DNA of 64,000 bases, from the NCBI RefSeq assembly GCF_040954835.1, contig NC_090703.1:17807444-17871443 (forward strand), given 5' to 3'. This document shows, one piece after another, positions 1 through 14,456 of the stretch. Numbering within the stretch: the first letter of the stretch is position 1; the number at the start of each line of letters is the position of its first letter. Both the position numbers and the translations under genes were made by a program. The notes beneath the pieces are model-generated. The model saw nothing but the letters and a program-made list of their open reading frames with translations, searched no databases and was not told the DNA's origin. The DNA is from Lepisosteus oculatus. Taxonomy: Eukaryota; Chordata; Actinopteri; Semionotiformes; Lepisosteidae.

Positions 1-518
1 GTGTATTAAACAAACAAAATTATAAGATTCTCAGGACAAAAATAAATGAGAAAAATCCCAAGTGAAATTATGCACATTACAACTGAATAAATAAAACCTC
101 AGGGAAGAGTATGCAGCTGGAGCCAAGGGATCAGACAGCAAACCTCCAGCCCTTGATAATTTTCTGTAATAACAAGCTATGGGTCACCAGTGCTCCTGAC
201 TAAAGCCTTCTTTGAAATGTAATGTTATTTCATTGAATCTAATTCATTGTAATGTGTATAACAGAAACCATTGGAATTAAGTTCCTGTACTCATAAAGGC
301 AGGTTATTTTAATTTTAACAAAATATATCACAATGTAAAAATTTGTAAAAATCTCTATGAACATTTAATCCACCACTGTGCTACAACCATGGTGCTTATT
401 TACACAGGAAATAGAGAAAACTGCAGATAAGTATTACCTCTCAGTATAATTACAAATTATAATCATTATCATTATTGCTCTTGTTTTCTAGTTCCACCAA
501 TACTTTAATCAGCAATAT
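1..518. other. Intergenic, no gene seen
   Basis: AT-rich sequence without a coding signal or a repeat I recognise. Positions 511-518 (AGCAATAT) are the left copy of the target duplication of the neighbouring SINE. Confidence 0.6.
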
Positions 519-786
519 CAGATCAGATCACTTTATTAGCTATATACAATTCTTGCATTAGGAATTTGTCTTTTTGCATACCCCAGCTTGCTCTCCATGA
601 GACACAGACACACAGACAGGGAGAGAGAAACCTGGGGTCAGAGCATAGGGTCAGCCGTTGTACAGTGCCCCTGGAGCAGCTGGGGTTAAGGGCCTTGCTC
701 CGGGGCCCAACTGAGTAGGATTCCTTTGCCGGTCACAGGATTTGAACTGGCAACCTTCCAGCCACAGGCGCAGCAATTATATTTCA
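519..786 (-). repeat. tRNA-derived SINE, complete insertion
   Basis: Read on the minus strand, the head near 786 carries a Pol III B-box-like tract (reverse complement of 738-755: GGTTGCCAGTTCAAATCC). The body contains a GC-rich stretch at 660-715. The tail near 520-545 ends in AATAAAGTGATCTGATCTGAT-like repeats, as in SINEs that borrow a LINE 3' end. The octamer AGCAATAT occurs at both 511-518 and 787-794 and is a plausible target-site duplication, which sets the limits. The family name is not assigned. Confidence 0.7.
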
Positions 787-794
787 AGCAATAT

Positions 795-2396
795 ATATCA
801 CCCATATCAAGCCATTATAGCTCATATTTATATTATGTTAACACTGTCAATGGCAGTGTATTAGACAGGTTGAACAAGATCCCTAAAGGAAATAAAATAT
901 TCCAGAATTAGAAAACATTGACACAGAGAGGAGACAATGTTTTAAAACAAAAGAAAAGGAAAGAAACATCTCATTGGATAATGAATGGAGAAGATAATTT
1001 TGTACTATGACTGCCTCTTTGGAAAAACAGAATGAGAAGATAAAAACTGCCCTCTGGAGGGGACTGTATGAAATGAACTTTAAGTTTTAGATTGGAGACA
1101 ATTCTGTATTTCATACTAAACAAATATCTGAATAATCTCTCTGAAAAATACTTTTCCCCAAATAAGTCATCAAAGGATACTCATACTTTGTTTGTGTTGA
1201 TACTGTAAATTCCAATAATAATCTAGTCTGATTTTAGGATACATACCCTGTTTTTATTTTACGTAATGCTAGAAAAATAGAAGGTAACTCCAATGAACTT
1301 TACTGTTTTATTTGTTACTTATCCTACAGTATAGTACAAAGTATTTTACGTGATTGTGTTTTTACCTTTTGCGTTATAGTCTTTTAAATTAAACACAAAT
1401 CCTCGCACCCACTCATTACAAATGAACAATTTCTTGATGGTAAAGCTACTTGGGTCAATAGATGGAGAGGAATGGACAGCTACAGTCCTCAAGGGATAGA
1501 TAACTAGTTAATTAAGTACTTAAGGTCAGACGTGGAATGGAAATTGAAAAACACTGCAACCCTTAAAAGTACTAGAGGAGCCAGTCTCTTCATTTGCAGG
1601 AAAGCAAAGGGTGACATCTGTTTTATACAAGCTAGCTGATTCTCTCAGGCAATGGGGTCAGAATGCAAGTTTTAAGCCATTATTTCCCTTGATTATCAGC
1701 ATATAGCAAGAATAACAACAGTAACCTTGTTCACAGCTTGAGGTCTAATTCAAGTATGTGAACATCTTTCATGGCTACAGGATGCTGAAACTAGTTTAAC
1801 TATTGTCTCTCTAAAAATATAATTCTAAATCACCTACCTGCAACTTAAAGCTGCAGGAAGGATTTAAATTCACTGACATACAGTAATTCTGGTGAAAAAT
1901 ATTATATCTTGTGGTCACATGTGCTAGGTTCCTATAACTTACAGTTAACACATGAAACTGATTTACAAATTAATGTTTAGAGAATATGCTTCAAGCAGGC
2001 CTACAATAAATGAAGGGCTGGCCTCACAAGCAAGAGCTTCATGTGTCGGTAAACCCAGACATGAACCCCAAAAATGTCAGATACAGTAGATGGTTGTTTT
2101 CTCCAATGTGGAAATTTGTCATGATAAACTTAATTTACAGTTTTGAGGGTGTCTACTGGTTTAATCTCAAATGTTGTCACAGAAGAAACGTTGTGTTTCT
2201 TTATTTCTCATTTCATCAAGGAGGAAACTGATTAGGGATGCCACTGTGACAATGACTTTGAAAAAGCTGCAATGACTGAGATAGGAGAAAATACCTAATG
2301 TTTAGAAGAAAATAAATCAATAAATTAAACACCTCAATTCTTCTCAACAAAGCACTTACTGTAAGTGATACTGCACACATATGGCAAAGTTTGTTT
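795..2396. other. Intergenic, no gene seen
   Basis: About 1.6 kb of AT-rich DNA upstream of INAFM2. The only open frames are short and have no recognisable protein content. No repeat family was identified. Confidence 0.5.
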
Positions 2397-2665
2397 TGTA
2401 GTCAGATGAGATCTAACTGCAAAATGTTACATATAGAGCAAACAACACATCATCCAATCAGCACCATCCCTACTGTCAAGCATGGTGGTGGCAGCATTAT
2501 GTTATGGGGCTGCTTCTCAACAGAGGGGACTGAGGCTCCTGTCAAGACTGGGGAGAAGTGAATGAAGCAAAGTACAGGCAAACCTTAGAGGAAATCCTGC
2601 TTCCATCTGCTGGAAGAACTAAAAGTGGGACAAACAAATCCCCTTTCAGCAGACCAGTAATTTCA
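2397..2665 (+). mobile_element. Tc1/mariner transposase fragment
   Basis: A conceptual translation around 2455-2530 reads [20 protein letters not shown], the hallmark block of fish Tc1-like transposases (usual form VKHGGGSxMxWGCF). Upstream (2400-2412) the text matches the WSDE block at DNA level. Downstream (2580-2665) matches the block that encodes the leucine-rich stretch and FQQD. Frames are interrupted and no terminal inverted repeats are seen, so this is a dead internal scrap. Confidence 0.75.
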
Positions 2666-3954
2666 TTGAATCTAATTCATTTAGTTTGCACTTCCTTTCT
2701 GAAATAGGTGACATTTCAGGAAGTGAAATCACCCTTTGTCTTCCTAATCAGCATAATACTCAAATTCTCAATTCCATATAGTCTACCAACCAAATACCTG
2801 GGTGTTTTGTAATAAAGAAAAAATGATTCATTTCAGTATAGCTGGGTTCTGTATGGCAGTTCACCTTTTGACATTATGCAGGCATTTCAAACTACAGAAC
2901 AACAATGACAAAGTGAAAAGACATGTTTATGTACTAAGTCAGCTAAATATTTGTATTTTGGAGGTTTTGATGTTCCTGTGCAAATTGGCAGCTGATGTTT
3001 GATGATTTATTATTGCTTAAAGAGCACAGGCTTTTCTATCTTATGGTTGGGTGTAGATAGTCTTTTCTACATTAGTTTTTCAAATGTCAATGTCACTATC
3101 CCTTATTGAATGTTTCAGAAAGGTGTCTAGATTCTGCTTTGTCTGAAACTAACTTCACATCTCTTGCAGATATTTGACAATGGTCTGCTTTCCATGTCAT
3201 ATAAAAGGGCAAACATGTTTAAACAGACATGCAAAATTATATTTTAATATGATTTTATCTTCAAATAATTTTTATACCAGTAAACTGGGTCTTAGTATGG
3301 TTTTATGTGAAAAGCATAATCCAAAACTAAATCCCTGATTATCTGAATTGGGGTGGAGTTGCACGACACATCTTACATTCAGTTTCATCACGTTGTGTGT
3401 GAAACGAGTTTTAATGGCTCCTTTTTTATATTGGTCAGCTATCGAGAATCGAGAAGTTGCTCTCCGTGGTGCTGAACTGATCCGGAGATCAGAGTTGGTA
3501 TCCGAAGACCTGTCGATTGTGGACATACTGTATTATACACTTACTGTACAAACAACGGTAAATTATTCCGGGTACGTATTAATAAAATAACAATAACATA
3601 TATGGTCTTTTAGGAAATAAAAAGTGTATGTAAACTTTCTGTCCCACTAACATCGAATTAGATTTGTAAAGATTAAAGTTGCACATTATGTATGGTCAGT
3701 TGTAAAACAGCAAAGACGCAAAGGTAAAGCTTATCAACTACAATTGATTAATACAGCTGTAGGCATATTTATTTTATATATTGTATATAAGGGCACGGTG
3801 TAATGCAATTTTTACAAACGGAAGAGGGGATACTGGAAAATTGTAGGAAAAATTAAAATCTACCATTATTTCAATCACTACTATAAAAATTGCATCCTTA
3901 GTTTTTCAGGGCTACAAACTGAAAACTTCAACGGATTTGCGTCGCTAGTGAAAT
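2666..3954. other. Upstream region of INAFM2
   Basis: No gene recognised. A locally more complex, GC-richer patch at 3430-3530 is open on both strands (80 and 84 codons) but resembles no protein I know. It could be a distal regulatory sequence. Confidence 0.4.
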
Positions 3955-5374
<1,420 letters not shown>

Positions 5375-5995
5375 TCATAACTCATTGATTCCGCTTAAAT
5401 AAAACATACGCATATATAGCTCCGACTGTAAACGATTACCATTATTTAGACAAGTCACCATATTTTGTTATGCCTTAAACGACTGTCATATTTGTTTTGG
5501 ATAGTCGATACTTTTCTTCGCTTCACCAAGGTCAGAAAGATTCACATCTACTGTATGTCAGATCCATTTTATATCATTTAAACCTATATATATATAAAAG
5601 AACGGCGCTTTTGCATTGCAGAACCTGTTAAATACAATGTGATTTATATTTTCGACAAAGCCTTTCAACTGACAAAAAGACATGCCGCGGATGAATTGTT
5701 TAATTTGTAAGGGGAAAGGCTATTTTTTAATATTATTGGTTTGTCTACATATATTGCTTAATACTAATTAACCAGGATTCCACTGGCTTAAGGGAACCGG
5801 TATTGAGTTAAGCTCAGGTATGTGCATAGCTAAATATAAAACTATGTAAATGTGAAATATACTGTATTTGGTATTGTACATAAAGCATATTGTAAATGCT
5901 CCGACCTGGGTTAAAAATATACAAACTAGATACTTTTTATTAAAATAAGAATGTACAATAGGTATATACAGTATCACAAAACAAAATAAAATTCC
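5375..5995 (+). other. INAFM2: INAFM2 3' UTR with polyadenylation signals
   Basis: AATAAA occurs 24 bases after the stop (5398-5403) and again at 5985-5990. Either could end the transcript; the second gives a ~600-base 3' UTR. No reading frame continues after the stop. Confidence 0.45.
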
Positions 5996-8900
5996 TTGTA
6001 AAAATGCTTTGTGGTTTAAGGTGTTGTGAAACAAAAATAATGCAAAGCTTCTTAATAATAATTTAACCTTGAACTCAATATTGAGAGATCATTAACCTTT
6101 TAAGACAAAATCACATGCATGTGTCCTGAACTATTCTACGCATGTTTTTTTTTATGTAAGAGGTTTCTTGAAAACCTTAACTTATTATTTATTAACTTTA
6201 ACTTATTTACTTTAGAAGTAGCCCAGTTTTTCTCTCGATACTACTTAGAACAGCTCCCTAGACATGGCGGGTGCGTCGCGAATCTGGTTTACAGGGGGGT
6301 TTGTTTTGTAAAATGTTGTTTTGCTTTTCAAAAAAATTAAACACTGGTTAAAAGTAATAATAATCCATTAAATTACTTTAAAATTAATCCTAAAAACAAC
6401 TAAATAAATTTTGAAGCACTCCATTTATAGAGCACAGTATGATATCAAATACTTTTTTACGAAAAATTTTCAAAGATACCTCCGAGTTTGTTATTTTTTT
6501 AGCCAGTTAGTAAATTTTGAATTAAGCCATCCAGCACCCTTAGTATTATGGGCCAACAGTTTTCTTAAGGTAACAGTATTTTTCTCTTTAAGAGGGCCAT
6601 TAACTTAACATAAACAAGGCTACAGTATATGCTTCTCTTTGATTTCTACTAATTTGATAAGGTCTTGCTAACACCGAGTTGCGATTCTCCAATTATAGGT
6701 TGATAAAAGCGCTCTCTAATTGTCTTTGCAATGGCGCAGATACTAGTAGCAGAATAATTTGAAAGGTAATGCACAAAGACAGTAGCTGAAAATGTAGATA
6801 GAACTGGATCACTCCGAGTCTAGACACAGTTGTAAATGCAAAGAAGCTTTTTTTTTTCTTCACAATCTGATTTATTCAATCAGGTTTCGTTTTTCAAAGA
6901 CTTCAACAAGTAGGCTCGTGCAGTGGAGCAATTCTGACCTCAGGCAGGAGTGAGCATTCATCTTCTTTTTTCGATAACTTAAAAGCACAGCTGGAATGAA
7001 CTGTATATATTTAATATAGTAAAATCAAGTTGAACCCTCAACTATAACACAAAAAAATGCTATTAATTTATTTCAAAAATGATATTTCTAAAGAACACCT
7101 GCTAAATATATCAAACATTTGAAGAAATCATTCATGTACTGTTATTCTCATAATTCCTTTCCCCTTAGTATTTGCTAATATGCCAGCATAAAATTTAGTC
7201 TTGTATACAGTACCATGCAGCTAGGATTTGAAGTTTTAAAGTGTCCTCTGTGCTGCCTTCAATGATTACAATGCAAAATGCAAAAAACGTTTTTTTTTTC
7301 TTTTAGTTGAGGGGAAGTTGCGAAGGGCTTCTCTAGAATTAAGCAAACAAATGACATCAACAACTGCCCAGATTTAAAAATATGACCTTGCATTCAGAAA
7401 GATAAGGAAGAGTGAAATGAATTAATAGAATTATTTCCCTATTGCAAAAAAGGACGTAACTAAAACACTAATTTAGCATTAATTTATGGTAAATGGTATT
7501 TAAAAATACTAATTACATATTACTCATACTGTAATTCACAATGTGTCAGTTTGCATTGGAAGAAGATTAAACACTATTTACTTGGCAAAACAAACCAGTA
7601 TTTTCCTCTTTAATCCAAAACCATATTTGTATACCTGTATTATGTATGGTTTTTAACACACAGCCGTACTATCATTAAGTAACAGGAGGTTCTGTCTTTG
7701 TCAAGATGAAATCAGCAAAGGAGTATAGAAAGCTGGCACTTTTATTTTTTTTATTTGAGTCATGTACAGCCTTGTTGAACTTACAGACTTATGTTTAGAA
7801 AAAGAAACTCTGCAGCATGTTTATTTTTAGGAAAAATGTGCCAAAGGGCTCTAATTGATTCAAGGCAGTTAAAAGCTAAGGAAAGACAGAATACATGAAA
7901 CTATGCGTTCCTACGAATTTTACTGTTTTTGTTTTTATTTCCATTTATCAAGTGAAATACAGCATAATGGTCTACACCTATATGTTACTATGAAGTGTTA
8001 CAAACACTGCTACTGCCAAAAGATTTTCCTTTAAAAAAAAATATCTCAGTGCATAAGAACCTGTATAAAACCCAAAATGGTGTTTGCTGGAGTTCAGCAT
8101 TCTTGCACTGAAGTAAGTTGATGCATATTTTGCAGGTTGCTGAGTTCTCACCATTTTCAGTGTGATCTGAATTAAATTCACTATTGCATTGCACTTCCTG
8201 TCTTGAAAAAAAAAAGTGGAATCTTATTTCTTTATGATAATTCTTCATCAGCTTCAAGATTTCTGGATGGAAACTACATACAGTAATACTGCTAGTTCAA
8301 TAAAAAGGGGTACAGTATAGTCTGTATTTGGTGCTTGTCTACTGCATTTTAATATAATTAAAAGGAGTTCACTTCAGAAGAGATGTCACCCTCCCTCTTC
8401 CCCAATGACTGTAATTGCATAGCAGCTAAAAACCAAGGGGAAGCATAAGAGGATTTCTGCATAATTTCACTAAAGAGCTATATGCATATTTACTCTTTCA
8501 GTGTGAAGTTTATTTTTTTATAAGCAAAGAGGAGATAAAACTGCTAACATCCAGCCAACCACTGGGTAATAAATGCAGCAAGATAAATATGCCATTTACA
8601 ATAAAGTAGCACTTTAATTACTTTTGCTGCACAGGTCAATTAAAAACCAGCATCAGGTCTCATATTTCAGAACAAAACTATATGAAGATAATTTTGTAGC
8701 AGAAAAAGCACTGGGCTAATGCATATTGTGCTTTCTCTGCCAGCCCTAACTTATTCAGAAAAACACAGAAAGACTGGATAGAGGAACATGTTATTAATTC
8801 TTTTGCAAACACATGATGAATAGTGAAAGATTTAACTGAAAGAAACAATTTTTATGTGTAGCTGTTACCTACTGTAAAATAAGTTTTCATTTTTGTCTTC

Positions 8901-11229
8901 AGGCAGTGATACAGTAGAAAGAGAGATACGTACTTAATCTTGACTACTGTAGCTCTTTGTTGAGGACTTTCAAGGTACTACTTGGTGGACCATATTAGAT
9001 TTTATTCCAATTTATTAATCTTTGTTTGATCTAATTTTTGACGTGTGAAAATATTTTGTTTCTGTCTTTTACAGCTGATTATTTAAAATGGGTGCTATAT
9101 TCAAGGTGCATATTGTATGAATTATTTTGAAGTCTGGAGAAAAGTGTTACTTAATGAAAATAATTTAATAAGTCCTTCAAGAATCTAAATTTGAAACCTT
9201 GCACATTATACTCCTTCAGTAATTGGTGTAGAACATTTTATGAGACCACTACAGTATATACAGTATATATTTATAGAACATATTAGAAAGAATTTCACAC
9301 TGACCTTCCTAAAACATAATTTTGTGGCACATCATGAATCCCAGTGTTGCAGCTTTAGCTATTAATGAAGTTGACTAAAGATGAAGTACTGTATAATACA
9401 AGAAAAACAGAAAAAAGATAAGTGATAAGAGGAAAAAAGGTAAGTGAAAGAAATAAAATGTATATAAATGGTACTGTATTGTATATTGTTCATCAATAAT
9501 TTTAATTTGTTGAGATCAGGTCTATAAAATTACACTCCAATGCTGGGGTTGGGAGTTGGTTGAATTACTCAAGGGGATGTACAGATCTTTCTCATATCTA
9601 AATGCAATAATGCATCGTTCTGCCTAATGCAAACTACAAAAAAGATATAGTAATAAGTCTGAGTTAAAATACCTCTGATATGTGTCTCTGTGCTTTATAT
9701 TTGCTGTAGAAATCAAATGTTACAAGGAAAGTGTAAAATATTACACTTTTTCATTAAAAAGCATGTTTTAAAAGATAAAAGAAATATTCAGGCATCACTG
9801 GACTATTGGGAGGCACTCTGTTTAAACACATGATTTTTGGACAGCATGTAATGTTTATTATGACATTTAAATTATGTATTTATTTTTTTGGAGGTACTGT
9901 ATAATGTGACAATTATTTGTTTTCCCTGTTATGTGGGGGAATACAATTTTCAGTCAGTTGCTGTAGTAGTAGATTTATTTTCCAATTGCAGGATTTCTGC
10001 AAGTCCATAACATTCCTGAAATCCATAATACTCATCCATGGAGCTGTGCACAGCAAGCATCGGTAGAGTTATGTCAAATTGCAAACTGTGCTGTTATTTG
10101 CCTGGAAAGAGTTTAGAGTCCAGGACCAGAATGATTCCTGGTCTGAGAAATGTCATACACAAGCAAGTTTAATGTATTGATTCTCTACAGTTTTGAACAG
10201 AGGTCTTTGCAGAGGGATTTGATTCAATTATTTTAAAACCCTCGAAGGTATTTCAAGTCAACCTAATGGACTATTTCCAGCTCTGCAATGAGAACCCGTG
10301 GTCACATGTGGCAATAAAAAGCAGAAGCAGTAAAAGTAGGAAATTCTTCTTTACAAAAGAAATTCAGAGATGCTAGGAAAAATGCCCCAACTATGTTACT
10401 GAAGCTGCTTTTTTGGTCTTTCAGGAGATGAAAGGAATTTGGAATTTGATTATTTTTAGGTTGTTTGGTTTAATATTGTTTGTAGCCTTGTGTTTTTAAG
10501 AAATGTTACATATGAAAGGAAGCTGCGTGCAGTCTTTCTCCTCTTGTAAGCATTATGATTAGAAAATATTTCCAACAATATTCTTTGACATGTATCCCCA
10601 CTTTCACATGACGATTTGTTCAAACACCCATGACCCTTTGTGTATAACATGCTGGCTCTTTTCAGCTTTGAAGTGAGTTCAGCTTTTCATTAATTTATGC
10701 TTGCTGGTCCTGGTGTCGGAGCAGAGTGTGAATTATGAAATCAAGCAAACCTTCAGCATGTTTTAACACTTCTGTGAGCAATGTCCCATACTGCTCTGAG
10801 CTTCTGTTTATTTTTTAAAATGCATACAAGCAAAAAAAAAATGTTCAATGTAAGTAAATGGTGAGGTCAATTAAAAAAAACACTATTTGCAAAACACCAT
10901 TACAGACATTGTAAATTATTAATGCTGGGGAAAATGAGTGATGACTCACAACAACAATCATAATAAGATTTTTAGTTTACACCAGAAAACACTTATAGAC
11001 AAATGCTTTATTCATTATAACAAAGAGAACCCATAGGTCCTCTTTAGTTCTGGATTTCTTTTGTGGAAAGTCTGCTTTTACTTGTGTAGATGTGTACAAG
11101 AACAAGTGCCAACAATCAGCAGACCATTCAACAGCCCTCAACTCTGAGAATAAAAGTGACCTCACAGGTTTTCCAAACACTCAAACAGGCTGCAGGTTTC
11201 GACCCGAAAAAAAAGATCATTTAAATTAA
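5996..11229. other. Intergenic stretch, no gene seen
   Basis: About 5.2 kb between INAFM2 and the first LINE relic. All frames are short. Two more complex patches, 6650-6980 and 8380-8760, are listed as conserved non-coding candidates in the findings. Around 6264 an ATG in good context sits in a small GC island but its frame closes after about 15 codons. Confidence 0.5.
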
Positions 11230-11940
11230 GTGTTTTATTCCTGCTGACTTAAAGTTTGAGGGAATTCAGGGAAATCCATGTATTTAGGAACTGGTTAAAG
11301 AATAAAACAGTGAGAACAGTTAAGGGGTAAATGACATCAAACTGGTTAATAATTGGGTAGTAATACTGTAGGTGGAGTACCACCAGGATCTGTATTAGGA
11401 CCATTGCTGTCATTTTATATCAGTAACTTAGATTATGGTATGTTAAGTGAACTTATCAAGTTCATATTAAAATACTATATGAGACTTAGCAAACAGAAAC
11501 CGCTTATATTAGAATTCAAAACTGGAAAAACATATGGCAGATAGCATTCAGTGTAGAAAAGTCTAGAGAGTTACATGCAGGAAGTAAAAACCTAAACTAA
11601 TAATGAAAGATAGGAAACACTGACCTTGAAGAAGCTATCTATTAAATAGATTTAGGTATTTGTGTTAATACATAATTTACACCTTCTAGACAATGTGGGA
11701 AAACATTTAGAAAGGTAAATAGAATGTTAGGATATATCACTAAAATGTTACTCCTAGAGGTGTATCTAACAAAATTGCACAATTCACTTCATTTCAGACT
11801 TCATTTTGAATATTGTGTTCAATTCAGGTCAATACATTACAAAAAATATACTGTTACACTGAAATCAGCCCTAAAAAAGCAACCAGATACTGTACTTTCC
11901 AAAACTGGAAGTCTTTTCATTATAAAATGTTAACATACTG
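11230..11940 (+). mobile_element. CR1-like LINE, decayed reverse transcriptase fragment
   Basis: At 11371-11435 the translation reads GGVPPGSVLGPLLSFYISNL, the GVPQGSVLGPLLFLIYINDL block of CR1-group reverse transcriptases with substitutions. About 300 bases on, RMLGYI (from 11721) and then HFEYCVQFRSIHYKK (11799-11850) match the VNRxLGYI and LEYCVQFWSPHYxKD blocks in the right order. Frames are broken by stops and indels. 5' and 3' limits are approximate. Confidence 0.75.
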
Positions 11941-13819
11941 CAGTCACTGTGTAAAAACTGTCTCTAATTTTGCTGTAAGACAGTAACACTGCACATACAG
12001 TCCACCTTCATACCAAAATCTAAAATTCACAGTCACATAGAGTGTACACACTGGTGGAACCAGTCATTATTTCTGACTAACCAGGCCCTGTGCTTGGGAA
12101 AGTGCTATGATTAGATGCTAGAGGAGTGACGTACATGCTCAGTGGGGAAGAAGACTTTTTTAGCCCTTCTGCTAGAACATTTGTCATAGGAACCTGGGAA
12201 TTAGGGGTTACAGCCTTCCTCCTGTGCTTAAGTCCATCATTGAATAATTACAGGGATGGTCAAAAGCATGACTAGGACATACACACTAGACACACAAACA
12301 GTAACAGGAAAAGAGACACAAACCTGAAACACTAATGTGGTGACTCCCAGCATAATGTACAGGTTGACATACTGGGCTTTAATAAAATAGCCCACAGCAG
12401 TATGTATCACCCTTAGGCATAGCCATGTGCCCAAGGCCAACCTAACAGATTAATGTGTTGCTGCCTGTTTCAAACTGTGTCGGGTGCTGTGTATCTTCAC
12501 AGAATCAAGACTGCTGATTTTAACATGTCTTCTGTCTTTCTGACTACGAAACACAAATAGTACCACCTAGATAGAATTCACATGCTCACACTAGGTCATT
12601 AAGGGCTTCCATTCAATGATAAATTCTAGAAGTAGTTTTAACCAATCATTTTTATTACGTATATCTAGTAGTAACATTTAGTGCATTCCAAACTGCCTGT
12701 TTTGCAGATTTTCCAGATTGTGTATTCCAGTGTAAACAAGGCAGGCTTGAAATTAATTTTTCCTGTTTCAAGAGCAGTTTTAATCTTGATAAGGCTATTT
12801 AAAAAGCATGATGTACTGTAGTAGCATGGCTGTTTGGATTCTAGGTTTAATTTTAGAAGGAAGTGCCTTCTGTGTGGAATTTACATACAGTACTTTGTCT
12901 TCAGAGGGTGCTTTTTTATGCTGGTTTCATGCCAGTGCCCAAAAACTGACATGCTATTCAATATTATCAGTTTATCTGTGGCCCTGCTATGGACTGGTGT
13001 CTCATTCAGGGCTAGAGAAGTCATGTACTAACAGTCTCACACAGCACTCTACTTTCAGAATTGGAATCAAAACAAGAAACTTACCTACTCCGATTAAGCA
13101 CTATATTTCTGTAACAGTTTTGTACTGTACCAATTCTGCAAGAAATGGGACATTTGAATTAGTTGCAACAGCAGGATAGTTATATTTACAAAATGCAAAA
13201 TAATGAATGATAAGAAGTTGTTACAGAGTGTATGGAACATTTTTCATTAATTAATTTCATTAATCAATTTTCATTATAATGTAGTATCTGAAGGTTTTTT
13301 TTATCTTCATAAAGCTTGATTGTAAAAAGCATAGAATTAAGTCAGGTCAGGTACAATATTTCAGATTTTCCGATAACACATTTAATTTACCCAAATATGC
13401 AAATAAGCATGAAGTGGTGATGGGATGTCTGTGAATAACATTTATAAAAAACATAAACTACTATTGACAGAGCTCCTTCCATAGCATAGTACATGTTATT
13501 GGCAGCTTTAATTGCAAGTATCTACCTGAAATATTAATTTTGTATGGCTTTTATGTTTATGATCTTCTGTCATATTATCTTGTATTTTTACTCCTGCTTT
13601 TACAGTCTTTGCGGTTGTGGTATTAATAGTACATGCATGCTACACATTAGTTTTCCATGATTTCTTTGGGATCCCTTGAGATGAAAAGTACCTAACACAA
13701 TCTTACAAATTACATTAATCATTGTGCTTTTAAATATTTGTGAGAGTCTGAGACAAACTACTAAGCTATGTTGTTGAAACTGATATAATCTTTTTCAAAT
13801 AATTTTTCAAATAATGGTT
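11941..13819. other. Intergenic, no gene seen
   Basis: No recognisable coding or repeat content. The longest frame (12808-13179, + strand) has no domain or codon signal and is judged a chance ORF. A short segment at 12980-13010 resembles the GATGGACTGGTGTCC-type SINE tail. Confidence 0.45.
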
Positions 13820-13905
13820 GAACGAGATCTTCAGATGAATTAGCTCATGGCAACAAAATCAGCCAGATGGCCTGAATGGCTTTGTACGTTTTCTTATGTT
13901 TTTAT
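13820..13905 (+). repeat. LINE-type 3' tail fragment
   Basis: The stretch CCTGAATGGCTTTGTACG followed by TTTTCTTATGTTTTTATG resembles the 3' end of CR1/L3-type elements in lower vertebrates, which finish in short TTCTTATG-like repeats. Only about 85 bases are recognisable. Confidence 0.4.
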
Positions 13906-13976
13906 GTACTTTATACCATACGGTGTTGCGGGAAGCCAGACCCTACCCAGCAAGCAACGAACACAAGGCAGGGTAC

Positions 13977-14451
13977 TGTAACGAACAGTTCTTTCCGGAC
14001 CCTATGCGGACGACACAATCCAAAGAAGTGGGGAAACACTGGGAAAACGTCATGCAGGAATACGGGGCTGAAAACAGGGGGGCGTGTCCAAAGTGCGCTG
14101 GTGCACGGGGGAGGTGTGGCTGAGGCAAACAATCCAAGAGAGTAATCCTTAGAGGGTATCCAAAAACACAAGAGTAAGTCCAAAGCCAGGAGATCCATCA
14201 AAACAAGGAATTAAAAACCATGAACCGGGTTGGAACCGGCAGACAGGGAACGGGAACGGAGATTAAAACCTTGATGGGACCAGGTGCTTCCAGGCCCCGG
14301 ACTCGCACGGTGCGGAAACCAGATGCAGAGCCAGGATGAGCTCAGCGCCCGGCTTTTAAGGTGGGCTGGGAATAGGGATCAGGTGCACAGAATAAAGTCT
14401 AAAGTGAAAGGGCTGGAGCGCCCTTAAGGAGGGGGAACTATAATCGTGACA
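13977..14451 (-). mobile_element. Solo LTR, copy 1 (475 bp)
   Basis: On the minus strand the unit begins TGTCACGATTATAGTTCCCC and ends CTGTTCGTTACA, i.e. TG...CA as in LTRs. It is flanked by a perfect 5-bp target duplication GGTAC (13972-13976 and 14452-14456). It is homologous along most of its length to the unit at 49760-50239. An internal CTTAAAAGCC (reverse strand, about 14356) may be the TATA-like promoter. No internal retrotransposon region is attached, so it arose by LTR-LTR recombination. A Gypsy-type origin is likely from the TGTCACG start, but this is inference. Confidence 0.85.
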
Positions 14452-14456
14452 GGTAC

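Noticed and set aside
3348..3590. 80-codon frame upstream of INAFM2 (and an 84-codon antisense frame)
   Set aside because: No recognisable protein on either strand; overlap of two frames suggests composition rather than coding.
6264..6315. ATGGCGGGTGCGTCGCGAATC in a small GC-rich spot, looking like a gene start
   Set aside because: The frame closes after about 15 codons with no clear donor site or downstream coding block.
12808..13179. 123-codon ORF on the plus strand
   Set aside because: No recognisable family, mixed composition, overlaps another frame; likely chance.
13876..14201. Cluster of overlapping ORFs on both strands
   Set aside because: All fall in the first solo LTR; high GC removes stop codons.
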